In this document: positions 11,327 to 20,840 of the stretch, piece by piece
How the letters are laid out: each line of letters starts with the position of its first letter
Position numbering within the stretch: position 1 is the first letter of the stretch
Source: Myxocyprinus asiaticus
Lineage: Eukaryota > Chordata > Actinopteri > Cypriniformes > Catostomidae
DNA length: 64,000 nucleotides
Reading direction: 5' to 3'
NCBI RefSeq assembly: GCF_019703515.2
Contig: NC_059388.1
Span: forward strand, 5,545,979 to 5,609,978
Translations under genes and position numbers: made by a program
The notes under the pieces: generated by a model
What the model was told of the DNA's origin: nothing
The model's input: only the letters and a program-made list of their open reading frames with translations
Databases searched by the model: none

Positions 11327-11689
11327 TTAGGTCAGGTCAGTGGGAGGTATTGGACACTTTTTGAAATATGCTGATAAGGCCTCTTTTGCAGCAGTGTCTG
11401 CTTCCTCATTTCCTGGGATTCCACAGTGTCCAGGTACCCAGCAGAAGCAGATATTGAAATTTTGGGCCTCCAAATCCAGCAGCTTGCATAGAATCTTTTC
11501 AAGCATTGGGTGATCATTATTTAAAGATGGCATTGCCTGAAGACATGATTTTGAATCTGAAATTATCAGAAAGTTTCTCTGCTGCATAGTCTTTATGAAG
11601 TCCAGTGCTAAGACGATAGCGTTTGACTCAGCTGTAAAAATGTAGCTGTGATTGGGGATGGATTTTCCTTTTTTTTTATGCTTGATCAC
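11327..11689 (-). pseudogene. LINE ORF2 RNase H domain
   Basis: Residues around FTAESNAIVLALDF, IISDSKSCLQA and WVPGHCGIPGNEEADTAAKE carry the RNase H acidic residues (E in the AES motif, D in SDSKS, D in NEEADTAAK) and the conserved histidine of the GH motif. An RNase H domain on a LINE limits the clade to the I superclade or near relatives. The acidic core looks intact locally, but the upstream parts of ORF2 are broken. Confidence 0.85.
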
Positions 11690-11842
11690 AAATGCAGATG
11701 ATACATGATCCTCAGATTTTGATCCATCTGTATATATAGGGATGGAAATATTTCTCTAATAAAAAGGAGTTGTTGTTGAAAGTAATTTGGGTGGGTTTCA
11801 GATTTTTTGTTTCTTGTTAAGTCTAAGATTATTTTTGGTTTT

Positions 11843-13428
11843 TTAAAGTTCCAGGGGGGAATTGTACTGAAGTGTGTCTGATCCAGTATGCTCAGATCTA
11901 CTTTGAGATTTAGTAAATGTGGTTTGATCCACAGTCCAAAAGGATGGATATGTCTTGGTTTTTGTTCGTATAGGCTTGACAAAGGGGTTGAGAAAACAGG
12001 ATGGTAGGCTGGGTTTTCTTTGTTGGTCTTCAGCTTTGTTGTATACTGTAGGGCTAGTTTGAGGTGTCTGTTCTCCAGAGAAAGTTAATTTGCTTCTACA
12101 TGCAAACTTTGAATTGGCGATGTCCCAAACGCCCCTAAAGCCAGATGTATGCCTTGATGATGTATTGTGTCCAAGAGTCAGATATATGGCTGATCCACAC
12201 ACTATACTTCCATAATCCAGGCGTGATCGAATTAGTGCTCTGTAGAGATTTAAAAGAACTGAACTTTCTGCACCCCATTTTGTTTTAGCTAAAACCTTTA
12301 AAATGTTCAAGGCTTTAAGACATTTATCTTTTAAAATCTTAATGTGAGGGATAAAATTTAGTTTACTGTCAAGAGTTACTCCAAGGAATTTGGTTTCCTT
12401 AACAACTCTGATGTGTTCACCATCCATGAATATCTCTGGGTCAAGATGAAGAGAGTGTAGCTGGCAAAAATGTACACAAACAGTTTTAGTCTTTGAAAAC
12501 TTAAAACCATTTGATACTGACCAGGACTGCATTCTGTTAATTGTCAGCTGGATTTTCTGTTCAGTGTTATTCATGGATTTATTTCTGTAGCAAATACCGA
12601 TGTCATCAACTTAAAGACTGCAATGGATACCTGACCCGATGGCTTTTGCAATGCCATTGATTTTGATACTAAAAAGGGTAACTGATAAAATTCTTCCTTG
12701 TGGTACTCCTAGCTCTTGTTTATGAGGGTCAGATAGGGTATTACCTACTCTGACTTTAAAATGTCTGTCTGATAGAAAATTAGCAATAAAAATGGGTAAG
12801 TGTCCTCTAACCAAGTTTATATAAATCCTTTAAAATACTGAACTTCCAAGTGGTGTCATAAGCTTTCTCCAAGTTCAACAGCCACTGCATGTTCTTTTCT
12901 GATGAAAGCATCTCGTACGTAGCTTTCAAGGCTGATGAGGTGATCTACAGTACTTCTCCCATTTCTAAAGCCACACTGAACTTTACTTATGAGATGTTGC
13001 GATTCCAGGATCCATACTAGACATTCATTAACCATTCTCTCCATGGTTTTGCATAAGCAACTTGTCAGGACTATTGGGCAGTAATTGTTGGGGTCATTAT
13101 GATCTTTTCCTGTTTTTGGGTTGGGAATGATTATCGCTTCTTTTCAAGAGAGTGGAATATTCCCTGATATCCAAATAGAGTTAAAAAGTTTTAAAAGTAG
13201 AGACAGGATAATGTGAGGCAAATTTTATAAAAACTGATAGTGTACATCATCTGGTCCAACTGCCGTATCATGTGCTCTGTTTATAGCTCGTGTGAATTCA
13301 TCCATTGTGAACAGTTGATTATAGGGTTCCTTATTATTAGATGAAAAATTGATAGCTTTCTTTTCATCCTGTGCTCGAAAAATTTGGAAGGCATCAAGGC
13401 AATTCTCAATAGAGGAGTTCTTTTCCAA
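11843..13428 (-). pseudogene. LINE ORF2 reverse transcriptase (broken)
   Basis: RT motifs occur in order across several frames: DDVHYQFL (13225-13428), VQCGFRNGRSTVDHL (12856-13044), a LEKAYDTTW motif A, GVPQGRILSVTLF, then VDDIGICYR preceded directly by a stop, and the downstream KFLGVTLDSKLNF and SRLDYGSIVCGSA segments. At least one frameshift after motif A and two stops separate these blocks. The catalytic aspartate pair is still readable. Confidence 0.85.
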
Positions 13429-13612
13429 ATTTACTGCTAGGGTATTTGCAATCTCTTGTTTTTAAATTAGAATAGAGTCTTGATATTTGATGTGCTGAAT
13501 TTGAGCTCCATCATTCCTGCCCTTCATCCTTTGAATCAGATTCCAGACCTTTCTTGTTGATGTACTTGATGTCAGACTAGATACAAATTGTAGCCAACTT
13601 TTCCTTTTAGCT

Positions 13613-14582
13613 TCATTTATTATTCTTCGAGCTTGTACTTATTTTAACCTTAACAAGATTTTCATTTGTTGGACTTCTGAAGAATAATCTTTCTGCTTTC
13701 TTCCGTTCTTTTATAGTTGTCTTGCATTTATCATCAAACCATGGCATCCGTTTGTATTTTGCGTTTAATGATGTTTTTGGAATGGTCTCATTTGCTATGG
13801 AGATGAGTGTGCTGGTGAACCGTTTAATAGAATCTGGATCATCTTCAGAGACTTCATTAAACCTTTCACAGCAAAGTGTTTGAAAATGATACCAGTTTAC
13901 TTTTTTAAACTGCCATCTTGGTATTCTTAGAGCTCCTTCTTTTCCTTTTAGGGTTAGTATTAATGGAAAGTGGTCACTACCCACATAAGTCCTGCCATAC
14001 TTTCCGTGAAGGTCCAAAAATAATTGTTTGGTCAATTGCCGAGTATGTTCCGTGCCCTGGGTGTAGGTAAGTGCTGGATCCATCATTTAGAAGACATAAG
14101 GCGTGATTGTCTAGGAATTCTTCTATCCTCTTCCCCTTGCTGTCACAACTGGGATTTCCCCATAGAGTGTTGTGAATATTAAATTCTCCCATGAGTATAT
14201 ATGGAGAAGGGAGTTGGGCTACTAGGCCATCCAGGTCCTTGTGTATTACAGTAAGATTAGGAGGAATGTAAATGGAACATATTGTAACGGTTCTCTGCAG
14301 GGTTAAATGCACTACTGTTACCTGTAAATTACTGTTCACATTGATGCGACTATGAATCACATTGTTTCTGATTAAAATGGCTGTACCACCAGAAGTCTGT
14401 CTATTAGTAGGACCAAAAGTATTAAAAATTGTAAAATTTTTAAAAGAGAAGGTAAAATCTGGTGATAGTTTTGTCTCCTGAAGACAAAAACAAAGGGGGT
14501 TGAGAGTTGTAGCTAGGCGTTGCAACTCTGCAAAATTTGCCCTGAGTCCATGACAGTTCCATTGTATAAAAATATTTTCCAT
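13613..14582 (-). pseudogene. LINE ORF2 APE-type endonuclease
   Basis: The native start is a methionine at 14582 (MENIFIQWNCHGLRANFAEL). The endonuclease motifs follow: LQETKLSPDF with the catalytic glutamate, SGGTAILIRN, IYIPPN, then MGEFNIHNTLWG where the canonical GDFN has become GEFN, and SDHFPLIL near the end. A frameshift around 14020-14040 separates the SDHFP segment from the rest. The D-to-E change and the frameshift both predict loss of activity. Confidence 0.85.
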
Positions 14583-14600
14583 TCTCACATAGGGAAAATA

Positions 14601-14684
14601 GGCAGGCGTGGGCATCAGCTCGTTGGCCATGGTAGGCGTGGCCGTCGGCTCGGTGGCCGTGGCAGGCGTGAGCACTGACAATTT
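14601..14684 (-). repeat. 84-bp block shared with the host LTR element
   Basis: It matches 16860-16943 with a single mismatch (CTCGTTGG here, CTCATTGG there). The block falls between ORF1 and ORF2 of the LINE. It is flanked by AGGGAAAAT (14591-14599) and its reverse complement ATTTTCCCT (14681-14689, whose first bases are shared with the block). Read on the minus strand in the frame of ORF2 it encodes the same peptide (TPATATEPTATPTMANEL) as in the LTR element. Confidence 0.93.
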
Positions 14685-15853
14685 TCCCTGATTTTTCCTT
14701 TTGGGAATGGACTTCTACTCCGACTATCCCTTTCTTTCATTTCGACATCTTTGGTTTGTTTTGTCTTTGCTATTTCATCTTTTGCTTGCAAACAACTTGA
14801 TCTTCTTGTATTTCTATTTGTAGTTTGATTTTCTATTGAGTTCTGATTAGACTGAGTATTGATTGAGGTAGATTCACTTTGGGTTCCAGGATTCTTGGTC
14901 CTTGGGAAAGATTTATTGCCATTTACATTTTGAGGTTTATCTTTGTGCATCCAGGTGAAGTCTGTCTGGCATTCCGTGGTCTTCACAGATTTCTTGACAA
15001 CAGAAGCATATGTTTTACTCAGTGTAAAAGAAGGGACAGCGTCTACCATTTTCCTTGCCTCGGGGTAGCTTATCTTCTTTGCGCATCTGATTCTCTGTAT
15101 TTCCTTCTCCTTGATCCATGTAGGGCATTCTTTTGATGCAGCCGAATGGTCTCCTGAACAATTACAGCATTTTGGTGATTTTTGACAGCTCTCCATGTTG
15201 TGGTCTTCTTCATCACACTTGCAACAGATGCTTTTATTTTTGCAACTGTTTGACACATGTCCATATTTTTGACAATTAAAACATCGTAATGGATTGAGCA
15301 CAAATAAATCCACTGTGACACTCAGATATCCGATTTGAATTCTTTCTGGGGAAAGAGGCTTATTAAAAGTGAGGATGTATGTATCAGTTTTGATAACTCG
15401 GTCCTCTCTTTTGATTATTATTCTTTTCACATTTACTACTCCTTGGGGTTTGAGCTCACAGGTAATTTCATCTTCATCTACATCATCCAATTCTTTGGTG
15501 CGGATCACTCCTTTGCTGTAGTTGAATGTTGGATGAGGTGATGCCTTTATTTGAACTCCAGCGAGTAGTGTGGCTCGTAGTAAATTCTCTGCATTTGCCT
15601 TTTTACAGCATTCCACTAGAATTTGTCCAGATCGTAACTTTTTCACTTCTTTCACTGTTCCTGCTATTCCTGTGATACCCTTGTGTATAGCAAATGGAGA
15701 AAGTTTAGTGATTGGCAAATCTGGTGATGCTGCTTCGAGGATTATAAACCTTGTCCACTCTTCACTATTTGGCATAGTAAAACAGTTACTCTCTGAAATA
15801 CAGTCTGATTCCAAGTCTAAAAACTGCTTTTTGGAAGTGTGTTTTGAAGCCAT
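14615..15853 (-). CDS. LINE ORF1, zinc-knuckle nucleic-acid-binding protein
   Basis: An open frame of 412 codons starting MASKHTSKKQFLDLES. It has an N-terminal region resembling the RNA-binding part of I-type ORF1 proteins (residues about 33-180) and three zinc knuckles: residues 191-204 (CFNCQKYGHVSNSC), 210-223 (CCKCDEEDHNMESC) and 229-243 (CNCSGDHSAASKEC region). A basic, serine-rich tail follows. The last ~22 residues and the stop codon come from the 84-bp block shared with the LTR element, so the native ORF1 C-terminus has been replaced. It is the only long intact ORF in the LINE. By family knowledge it would package LINE RNA. Confidence 0.85.
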   Translation of the reverse strand: MASKHTSKKQFLDLESDCISESNCFTMPNSEEWTRFIILEAASPDLPITKLSPFAIHKGITGIAGTVKEVKKLRSGQILVECCKKANAENLLRATLLAGVQIKASPHPTFNYSKGVIRTKELDDVDEDEITCELKPQGVVNVKRIIIKREDRVIKTDTYILTFNKPLSPERIQIGYLSVTVDLFVLNPLRCFNCQKYGHVSNSCKNKSICCKCDEEDHNMESCQKSPKCCNCSGDHSAASKECPTWIKEKEIQRIRCAKKISYPEARKMVDAVPSFTLSKTYASVVKKSVKTTECQTDFTWMHKDKPQNVNGNKSFPRTKNPGTQSESTSINTQSNQNSIENQTTNRNTRRSSCLQAKDEIAKTKQTKDVEMKERDSRSRSPFPKGKIRENCQCSRLPRPPSRRPRLPWPTS

Positions 15854-16454
15854 ATTTTAAGTTTTATTTTTCATCATTCTTATTCCCCACCCACCTTGGA
15901 GCCCCCCCCAAAAAAGGATGCACAGTGCTGCAGAATTCCAGCAGAATATGCATCAGGGCTATAAGAATGATATACTCAAGCAGGTAGAACAGATTGTAAA
16001 CTGTTCTATCCACTCGATTGACCCTTAGCCAACACTTACTGGGGATTCTGGAAAGTTTGTGAACAGCATTGGGGTACCGAGGATCTATTTTACTCTGGAT
16101 CCTTACAGAGAGATGAAGGATGGTATTAGCACATCTAGATGAAGAAGGCGTGTGCAAAAGGTATAAATCAAGAAAGTTGTAGCCCTCAGTGCTCAAGGGT
16201 TGTTCTCTCTTGCCCAAGGAGAAGACTCTAGCACTATGGAGGGAAGGAGCATGCCACTGTTCCTTTCATGAGCTACCACCAAGAAGATGGGTCTCATGCC
16301 GTACCCGGGTGTACATGGGCAGAAACTCGGAGACAACCTCTATGGTCGTGAACATGGGCTGAGACTTGGAAATGACCTCCGTGGTCATGTACATGGGCAG
16401 AGACTCGGAGACAAAAGCCTTTCTCCCCATCCTCCTCCGGGAGGCCGACGTCGG

Positions 16455-16815
16455 CAACTTGGGCTCTGGGATGAACAAGGCTGGCAACGCTGGCTCTGGA
16501 ATGGACGAGGCTGGCAACACAGGCTCTGGGACAGACGAGGCTGGCAACGCAGGCTCTGGGACAGACGAGGCTGGCAACGTATGCTTTGGGATGGATGAGG
16601 CTGGCACCGCATGCTCTGGGACGGACGAAGCTGGCAACACAGGCTCTGGGACAGACGAGGCTGGCAACGCATGCTTTGGGATGGACGAGGCTGGCAACAC
16701 ATGCTCTGGGACGGACGAGGCTGGCAACGCATGCTCTGGGATGAACGAAGCTGGCAACGCAGGCTCTGGGACGGACGAGATTGACAACGCTGGCTCTGGG
16801 ACGGATGAAGCTTCC
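16455..16815. repeat. 30-bp coding minisatellite in the LTR element
   Basis: About twelve copies of a 30-bp unit (GACGAGGCTGGCAACGCAGG plus CTCTGGGACG). On the minus strand it encodes PASSVPEPAL-type decapeptides. The unit length keeps the frame. Confidence 0.95.
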
Positions 16816-17069
16816 AGTTTGTTGGCCATGACAGGCATGGGCATCGACTCGTTGGTTGTGGCAGGCGTGGGCATCAGCTCATTGGCCATGGTAGGCGTGG
16901 CCGTCGGCTCGGTGGCCGTGGCAGGCGTGAGCACTGACAATTTGTGGGGAAGGGTCTTCGTGGCCCTACGCACCAATATCAGTGGTGGATAATTCGACTT
17001 GGAGACAAGGGCCGTGAAAGGCCTCGAGACCGGGGCCACGGAATGCTTGGAGCAATGAGTCATGGAAGG

Positions 17070-17275
17070 TTGGACTGTGAAATTGCGTGGAGAGAACTCA
17101 GATGTGGATGTGACATGGTGTGGAGTGGACTCAGATCTGACTGTGACATGGCGTGGAACAGACTCAGACGTGGCTGTGACATGGTGTGGAGCAGACTCAG
17201 GTGTGGCTGTGACATGGCGTGGAGCGGACTCAGGTGTGGCTGTGACATGGCGTGGAGCGGACTCAGGCGTGGAAG
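17070..17275. repeat. 33-bp coding minisatellite in the LTR element
   Basis: About six copies of a 33-bp unit (GTGGCTGTGACATGGCGTGG then AGCGGACTCAGGT). On the minus strand it encodes RHVTATPESAP-type 11-residue repeats. Confidence 0.93.
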
Positions 17276-17565
17276 ACTCGGAATTCGGAACCAGGATTGA
17301 GAGAGGAGGATCCTCTGCAGCGAGTGTCTCTAAGATTAGCCTCATATATTCCTCCCACGTGCAATCTCTGGTCTCTGGCAATTCCCTCCACCAGCGTGTT
17401 GTTAGTCAGATTCGGTAGATGGATTTCAAGGTATCATCATCAAAACCAGTGTGGACGGCAATGGTGGAGAAGAAATGGGATAACTCTCTTATTGATAAGT
17501 CCGCCTGGCTCAGCTGTACGAAGTACGCCACTAGATCCATTTTGCAGTCAGTTGTTGTAAAGTAT

Positions 17566-17912
17566 TGAAAGGAAGTCACGAAAGCTGGATCTAGGTGCAG
17601 CGAAATAGTATGTAATAAAGTAAACAAAGTACAGATTAACAGGGTAAGCACAGGAAAAAAGAAATATCTACGATGGGAAAAACATAGGAACAGAGAAAAC
17701 ATCTACGATAGGAATGGGTCCATGAGCAGGAGGTCAAAACATATAACAACTGACAAAGAACAAGCAAACAACAGGGCATTATATACACAATGGGTAATGA
17801 GTAAATGAAAGACAGGTGAAGACAATCAAGGACAGCTGGCAGTGATGAGGGCAGGGAATTATGGGAAGCATAGTCCGGGAAGAATAGATGACAGGGGAGA
17901 AACACAAGGCGA
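17566..17912 (-). repeat. 5' LTR of the non-autonomous element (truncated)
   Basis: A direct copy of 9262-9632, lacking the outermost ~20 bp. Directly to its right the sequence switches to a hAT-type repeat. Confidence 0.85.
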
Positions 17913-18279
17913 AAATTCATGTTAGATCATAATTTCTTTTTTTCTAGTAAGACCTTTGATATTAGGGCAAAAATCATATTCTTGATAATATTTTTTGTAT
18001 TGTTTTCCTGTAAAAATATCTAAAAATCCTTACAACAAGGTCAATTTGATTTATCTTGTTTTAGAGACAATACTGCATAAGATATTTAGGTTTTTCAGAG
18101 AATGTAGTTTTTATAGTCAAAACAAGTGAAAAAACCACCAGTGCTGAAGAAGTAATCCAAAGTATTTAGAATATGTTACTGACCTTGAGTAATCTAATGG
18201 AATACGCTTCAAATGACATTTTACAGCATGTATTCTGTAATCTGTAGTGGAATACATTTCAAAAGTAACCCTCCCAACC

Positions 18280-18283
<4 letters not shown>
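17913..18283 (-). mobile_element. hAT-type non-autonomous element fragment
   Basis: It is an inverted, diverged copy of 60755-61145. The segments GAAGAAGTAATCCAAAGTAT and CAGCATGTATTCTGTAATCT recur there as reverse complements. It ends at CCCAACCCTG, the terminal motif of that family, next to a TA microsatellite. The other end is cut at the LTR junction. Confidence 0.8.

Positions 18284-18312
<29 letters not shown>
18281..18312. repeat. (TA)n microsatellite
   Basis: About 15 TA units between the hAT fragment and the Tc1 foldback. Confidence 0.9.
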
Positions 18313-18316
<4 letters not shown>

Positions 18317-18323
18317 TCACACA

Positions 18324-19180
18324 GATCAGCCACAACATTAAAACCACCTGCCTAATATTGTGTAGGTCCCCCTCGTGCCGCCAAAACAACACCAACCCAC
18401 ATCTCAGAATAGCATTCTGGGGTGATATTCTTTTCACCACAAATGTACAGGGCGGTTATCTGAGTTACTGTAGACTTTGTCAGTTCGAACCAGTCTGGCC
18501 ATTCTCTGTTGACCTCTCTCATCAACAAGGCATTTCCATCCACAGAACTGCCGCTCACTGGATGTTTTTTGTTTTTGGCACCATTCGGAATAAATTCTAG
18601 AGACTGTTGTGCATGAAAATCCCAGGAGATCAGCAGTTACAGAAATACTCAAACCAGCACATCTGGCACCAACAATCATCCATGCGATTATCTAATCAGC
18701 CAATCATGTGGCAGCAGTGCAGTGCATAAAATCATGCAGATACGGGTCAGGAGCTTTAGTTAATGTTCGTATGAACCATCAGAATGGGGAAAAAACATGT
18801 GATCTCAGTGATTTAGGCCGTGCCATGATTGTTGGTGCCAGATGGGCTGGTTTGAGTATTTCTGTAACTGCTGATCTCCTGTGATTTTTCATTCAGAACA
18901 GTCTCTAGAATTTACGCCAAATGGTGACAAAAACAAAAAACATCCAGTGAGCAGCTGTTCTGTGGACGGAAATGCCTTGTTGATGAGAGAGGTCAACAGA
19001 GAATGGCCAGACTGGTTCGAACTGACAAAGTCTACGGTAACTCAGATAACCGCTCTTTACCATTGTGGTGAGAAGAATATAATTTTAGAATGCTATTCTG
19101 AGATGCGGGTTGGCGCTGTTTTGGCGGCATGAGGGGGATCTACAAATATTAGGCAGGTGGTTTTAATGTTGTGGCTGATC
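18324..19180. mobile_element. Tc1-type foldback element
   Basis: The two halves are inverted copies: GATCAGCCACAACATTAAAA at 18324 pairs with TTTTAATGTTGTGGCTGATC ending at 19180. In each arm the transposase N-terminus can be read toward the outside (minus strand 18434-18679 and plus strand about 18780-19130). It shows helix-turn-helix wording such as LSISVTADLLGFS and WCQKQKTSSERQF. No catalytic DDE region is present. Stops and frameshifts are frequent. It is a non-autonomous palindromic derivative of a Tc1 transposon. Confidence 0.85.
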
Positions 19181-19228
19181 ATGCAGATATGGGTCAGGAG
19201 CTTCAGTTAATGTTCACATCAACCATCA

Positions 19229-19427
19229 TGTACACCCAGCCCCCAACTGGGCTAATCAGCCGAGGAGAGGGATAAGTGCAGTGGAACGCGGCAGTTCGGG
19301 AGAGAGAGAGCCACATGCATCTGACATGTGCGTGTTTGTGTTGTGTGTCTTTTTGTTTAAATTCAATATTATTTTGACTGTTCAGCCAGTTCCTGCCTCC
19401 TCCTTTCCCAACCTTAACCTTGTTACA
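19229..19427 (+). repeat. LTR of a second LTR retrotransposon
   Basis: A short putative LTR of about 200 bp. It begins TGTACACCCAGCC and ends CCTTGTTACA, directly before a primer-binding site. No matching second LTR was found in the window, so only the 5' part of the element survives. The start coordinate is a best guess. Confidence 0.6.
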
Positions 19428-19428
19428 T

Positions 19429-19446
19429 TGGTGCCGAAGCCCGGGA
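19429..19446 (+). promoter_or_regulatory. Retroelement primer-binding site
   Basis: TGGTGCCGAAGCCCGGGA, one base after the LTR end, has the form of a tRNA-primed minus-strand start site with a TGGTGCCG core. I do not assign the tRNA. Confidence 0.7.
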
Positions 19447-19735
19447 AGGAGGAGGGATGCATCCTCACCACTGCCATCCACACAAAGGAGCAGACTCAGC
19501 CATCCGCCGGGGGATGGAGGAGTTGCTGCCAGCTGCCTGGACACAAAGGAACGGCCGCTGCCGCGAGTTTGAGGAGAGGCTTGCTGCCGGCCGCCTGGAG
19601 TGATGGAGCCGCTGCCAGGGCCGGAGGAGTTCCCTACCGGCCACCAAAATGCAGAGGGGTGCTCCATCCTCCAGAGGGTGGAGGAGTGATCGAGGACCAG
19701 GTGACAGCGTGTCTGGGAACCGGCGAGCAAGTTTT

Positions 19736-19740
<5 letters not shown>
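19447..19740 (+). mobile_element. LTR retrotransposon leader fragment
   Basis: GC-rich sequence that continues from the primer-binding site, with GGAGGAGTTGCTGCCAGC-like repeats and no gag or pol motif. It stops at a CT microsatellite, beyond which a DIRS element on the other strand begins. Confidence 0.6.

Positions 19741-19773
<33 letters not shown>
19741..19773. repeat. (CT)n microsatellite
   Basis: About 16 CT units at the junction between the LTR leader and the DIRS fragment. Confidence 0.95.
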
Positions 19774-19780
<7 letters not shown>

Positions 19781-20840
19781 CTCCGCCTTGCCCTTTCCCT
19801 CTCCTCTTTTTTTTTTGGTTTTGTTTTTCCCTCGCGGCCGTGAGCGGCGCTCTGGGCCCAAGAACCAATCATTGAGCCGCGAGGGTTCAGGGGAGAGTGG
19901 AGGGTTCCACTCTAGCCCGACGCTCACGGCTGCCCGGGAAAGCATGTCCATCATCTCCGCGTCGGCCTGAGACTGGGCAACCATACCCGAAGGAGGAAGC
20001 CCAGCCGAAGCCTCTGCATCAGACTGGACAAGCCCGCTCTCTGATGCTGCGCTCGATAACTCATCGTCTTCCCGGGCCCCGAATAAGAGGTCGAACTCGC
20101 CCTGAGATGAGCCGGTGGGCTCATCCAAGAGCCTGACCGAGGCAAGCGAGCGTGCTGAGGAATAGGAGGTCTGTGGGGGGTTATCCGGCGGAGGTGCTCC
20201 TATTGAAGTCCCCAAATCACCCCAGTGCTAACCGACATGGCCTCATACCCATAGGTAGAAGGACTCTGGCGGGGAGCCGCAACGTTGCCATGGTCATGTT
20301 CTCGCAATGAGGACAAGACCCATCCATGAACGATGTCTCCACGTGGGCAGCTCCAAGACACATAAGACAGCGATCGTGGCCGTCAGAAGTGGAGAGATAA
20401 TGACCACAACCAGGACTAACACATAAACGGAAAGAGACGTTCCGTGTTTGCCGCTCTTTTAGAATAGAAAATATACTCTTTTAGAATATACTCTTTTGTT
20501 TTGTTCTGCTGAAGCACTCCACGGGTGCAGAGGGCGAGAAGCAGCTGAAATGCGCCGTAATTCCAACAGTTTTTCGAGGTGAATGGTAGGGAGAAATTGA
20601 ATTCAGTGCACTGAATGCAACCGCTCGGCTCCGAAGAGAAAATCTGAATGAGTGGTTGCATACCAGCTCCTTTTATACCCGTATATCTGGGGGAGTGGCA
20701 TGCAAATTCCACTCGCCAATTCCCATTGGCCTTTTTTCAAAAAGCAGAGGTGTTTGGGGCTCCCAAGAGTGACCCCTAGTGTTACTACATCGACACAATG
20801 TCGAGTGAGTGACAGATAGGGAACTTGTTCTTCTGTGTGC
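19774..20840 (-). mobile_element. DIRS element, 5' end (minus strand)
   Basis: From right to left it holds the inverted terminal repeat (about 20640-20815, near-identical to 25469-25632 in reverse orientation), a TATA-like CTTTTATA at 20670-20677, the leader with paired AGTATATT motifs, and the first part of gag. It is truncated at 19774 by another element. The rest of gag, pol and the recombinase are missing. Confidence 0.85.
19780..20440 (-). pseudogene. DIRS gag N-terminal part
   Basis: One minus-strand frame (about 20440-20215) encodes a cysteine- and histidine-rich N-terminus: GCGHYLSTSDGHDRCLMCLG followed by HVETSFMDGSCPHCENM. The same pattern is seen in the DIRS gag at 25900-25990. 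After a frameshift near 20210 a second frame (20215-19772) continues with EDDELSSAASESG and QADAEMMDMLSRAAVSVGL, ending at LNDWFLGPERRSRP. This is the DIRS ORF1 of fish elements. It is truncated and frameshifted. Confidence 0.82.

Larger units (their letters stand above)
10847..16309 (-). mobile_element. I/Nimb-like LINE nested in the LTR element
   Basis: A 5.46-kb non-LTR retrotransposon on the minus strand. In order it carries a 5' leader, ORF1 with three zinc knuckles, an APE-type endonuclease, a reverse transcriptase, an RNase H and a C-terminal CCHC-like region. It ends in an (AAAC)n tail, seen as TTTG repeats at 10847-10880. The order ORF1, EN, RT, RNase H fits the I superclade and the wording resembles fish Nimb elements. 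The 13-bp TGTACATGGGCAG at 10834-10846 recurs at 16310-16322 and is the target-site duplication. Length and the duplication point to a nearly full-length insertion that later gained frameshifts and stops. Confidence 0.88.
16310..17540 (-). pseudogene. Gag-like ORF of the LTR element, N-terminal part
   Basis: The minus-strand reading starts with a methionine at 17540 (MDLVAYFVQLSQADLSIREL) and meets one TGA near 17405. It is then open from PETRDCTWEEYMRLILETLA to the LINE insertion. After the conserved N-terminal ~75 residues come repeats: ATPESAPRHVT units (11 residues), then a TPATATEPTATP segment, then PASSVPEPAL units (10 residues). No Cys/His motif is present. The downstream half is at 9633-10833. 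Confidence 0.7.
9262..17912 (-). mobile_element. Non-autonomous LTR retrotransposon, interrupted by a LINE
   Basis: Two direct repeats of about 350-370 bp (9262-9632 and 17566-17912) bound a minus-strand internal region. With the nested LINE removed, the internal part is about 2.5 kb. It codes only for a short N-terminal domain (WEEYMRLILE region) and long proline-rich tandem repeats. No zinc knuckle, protease, reverse transcriptase or integrase is visible, so it must have been mobilised in trans. A polypurine tract (C-run on the plus strand, 9636-9646) precedes the 3' LTR. The 5' LTR is cut short by about 20 bp against a hAT fragment, so a target duplication cannot be checked. Confidence 0.85.

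Noticed and set aside
16287..17560. Several plus-strand frames rich in GTDEAGNA or WRGADSGVAVT
   Set aside because: They are antisense shadows of the minus-strand proline-rich repeats.
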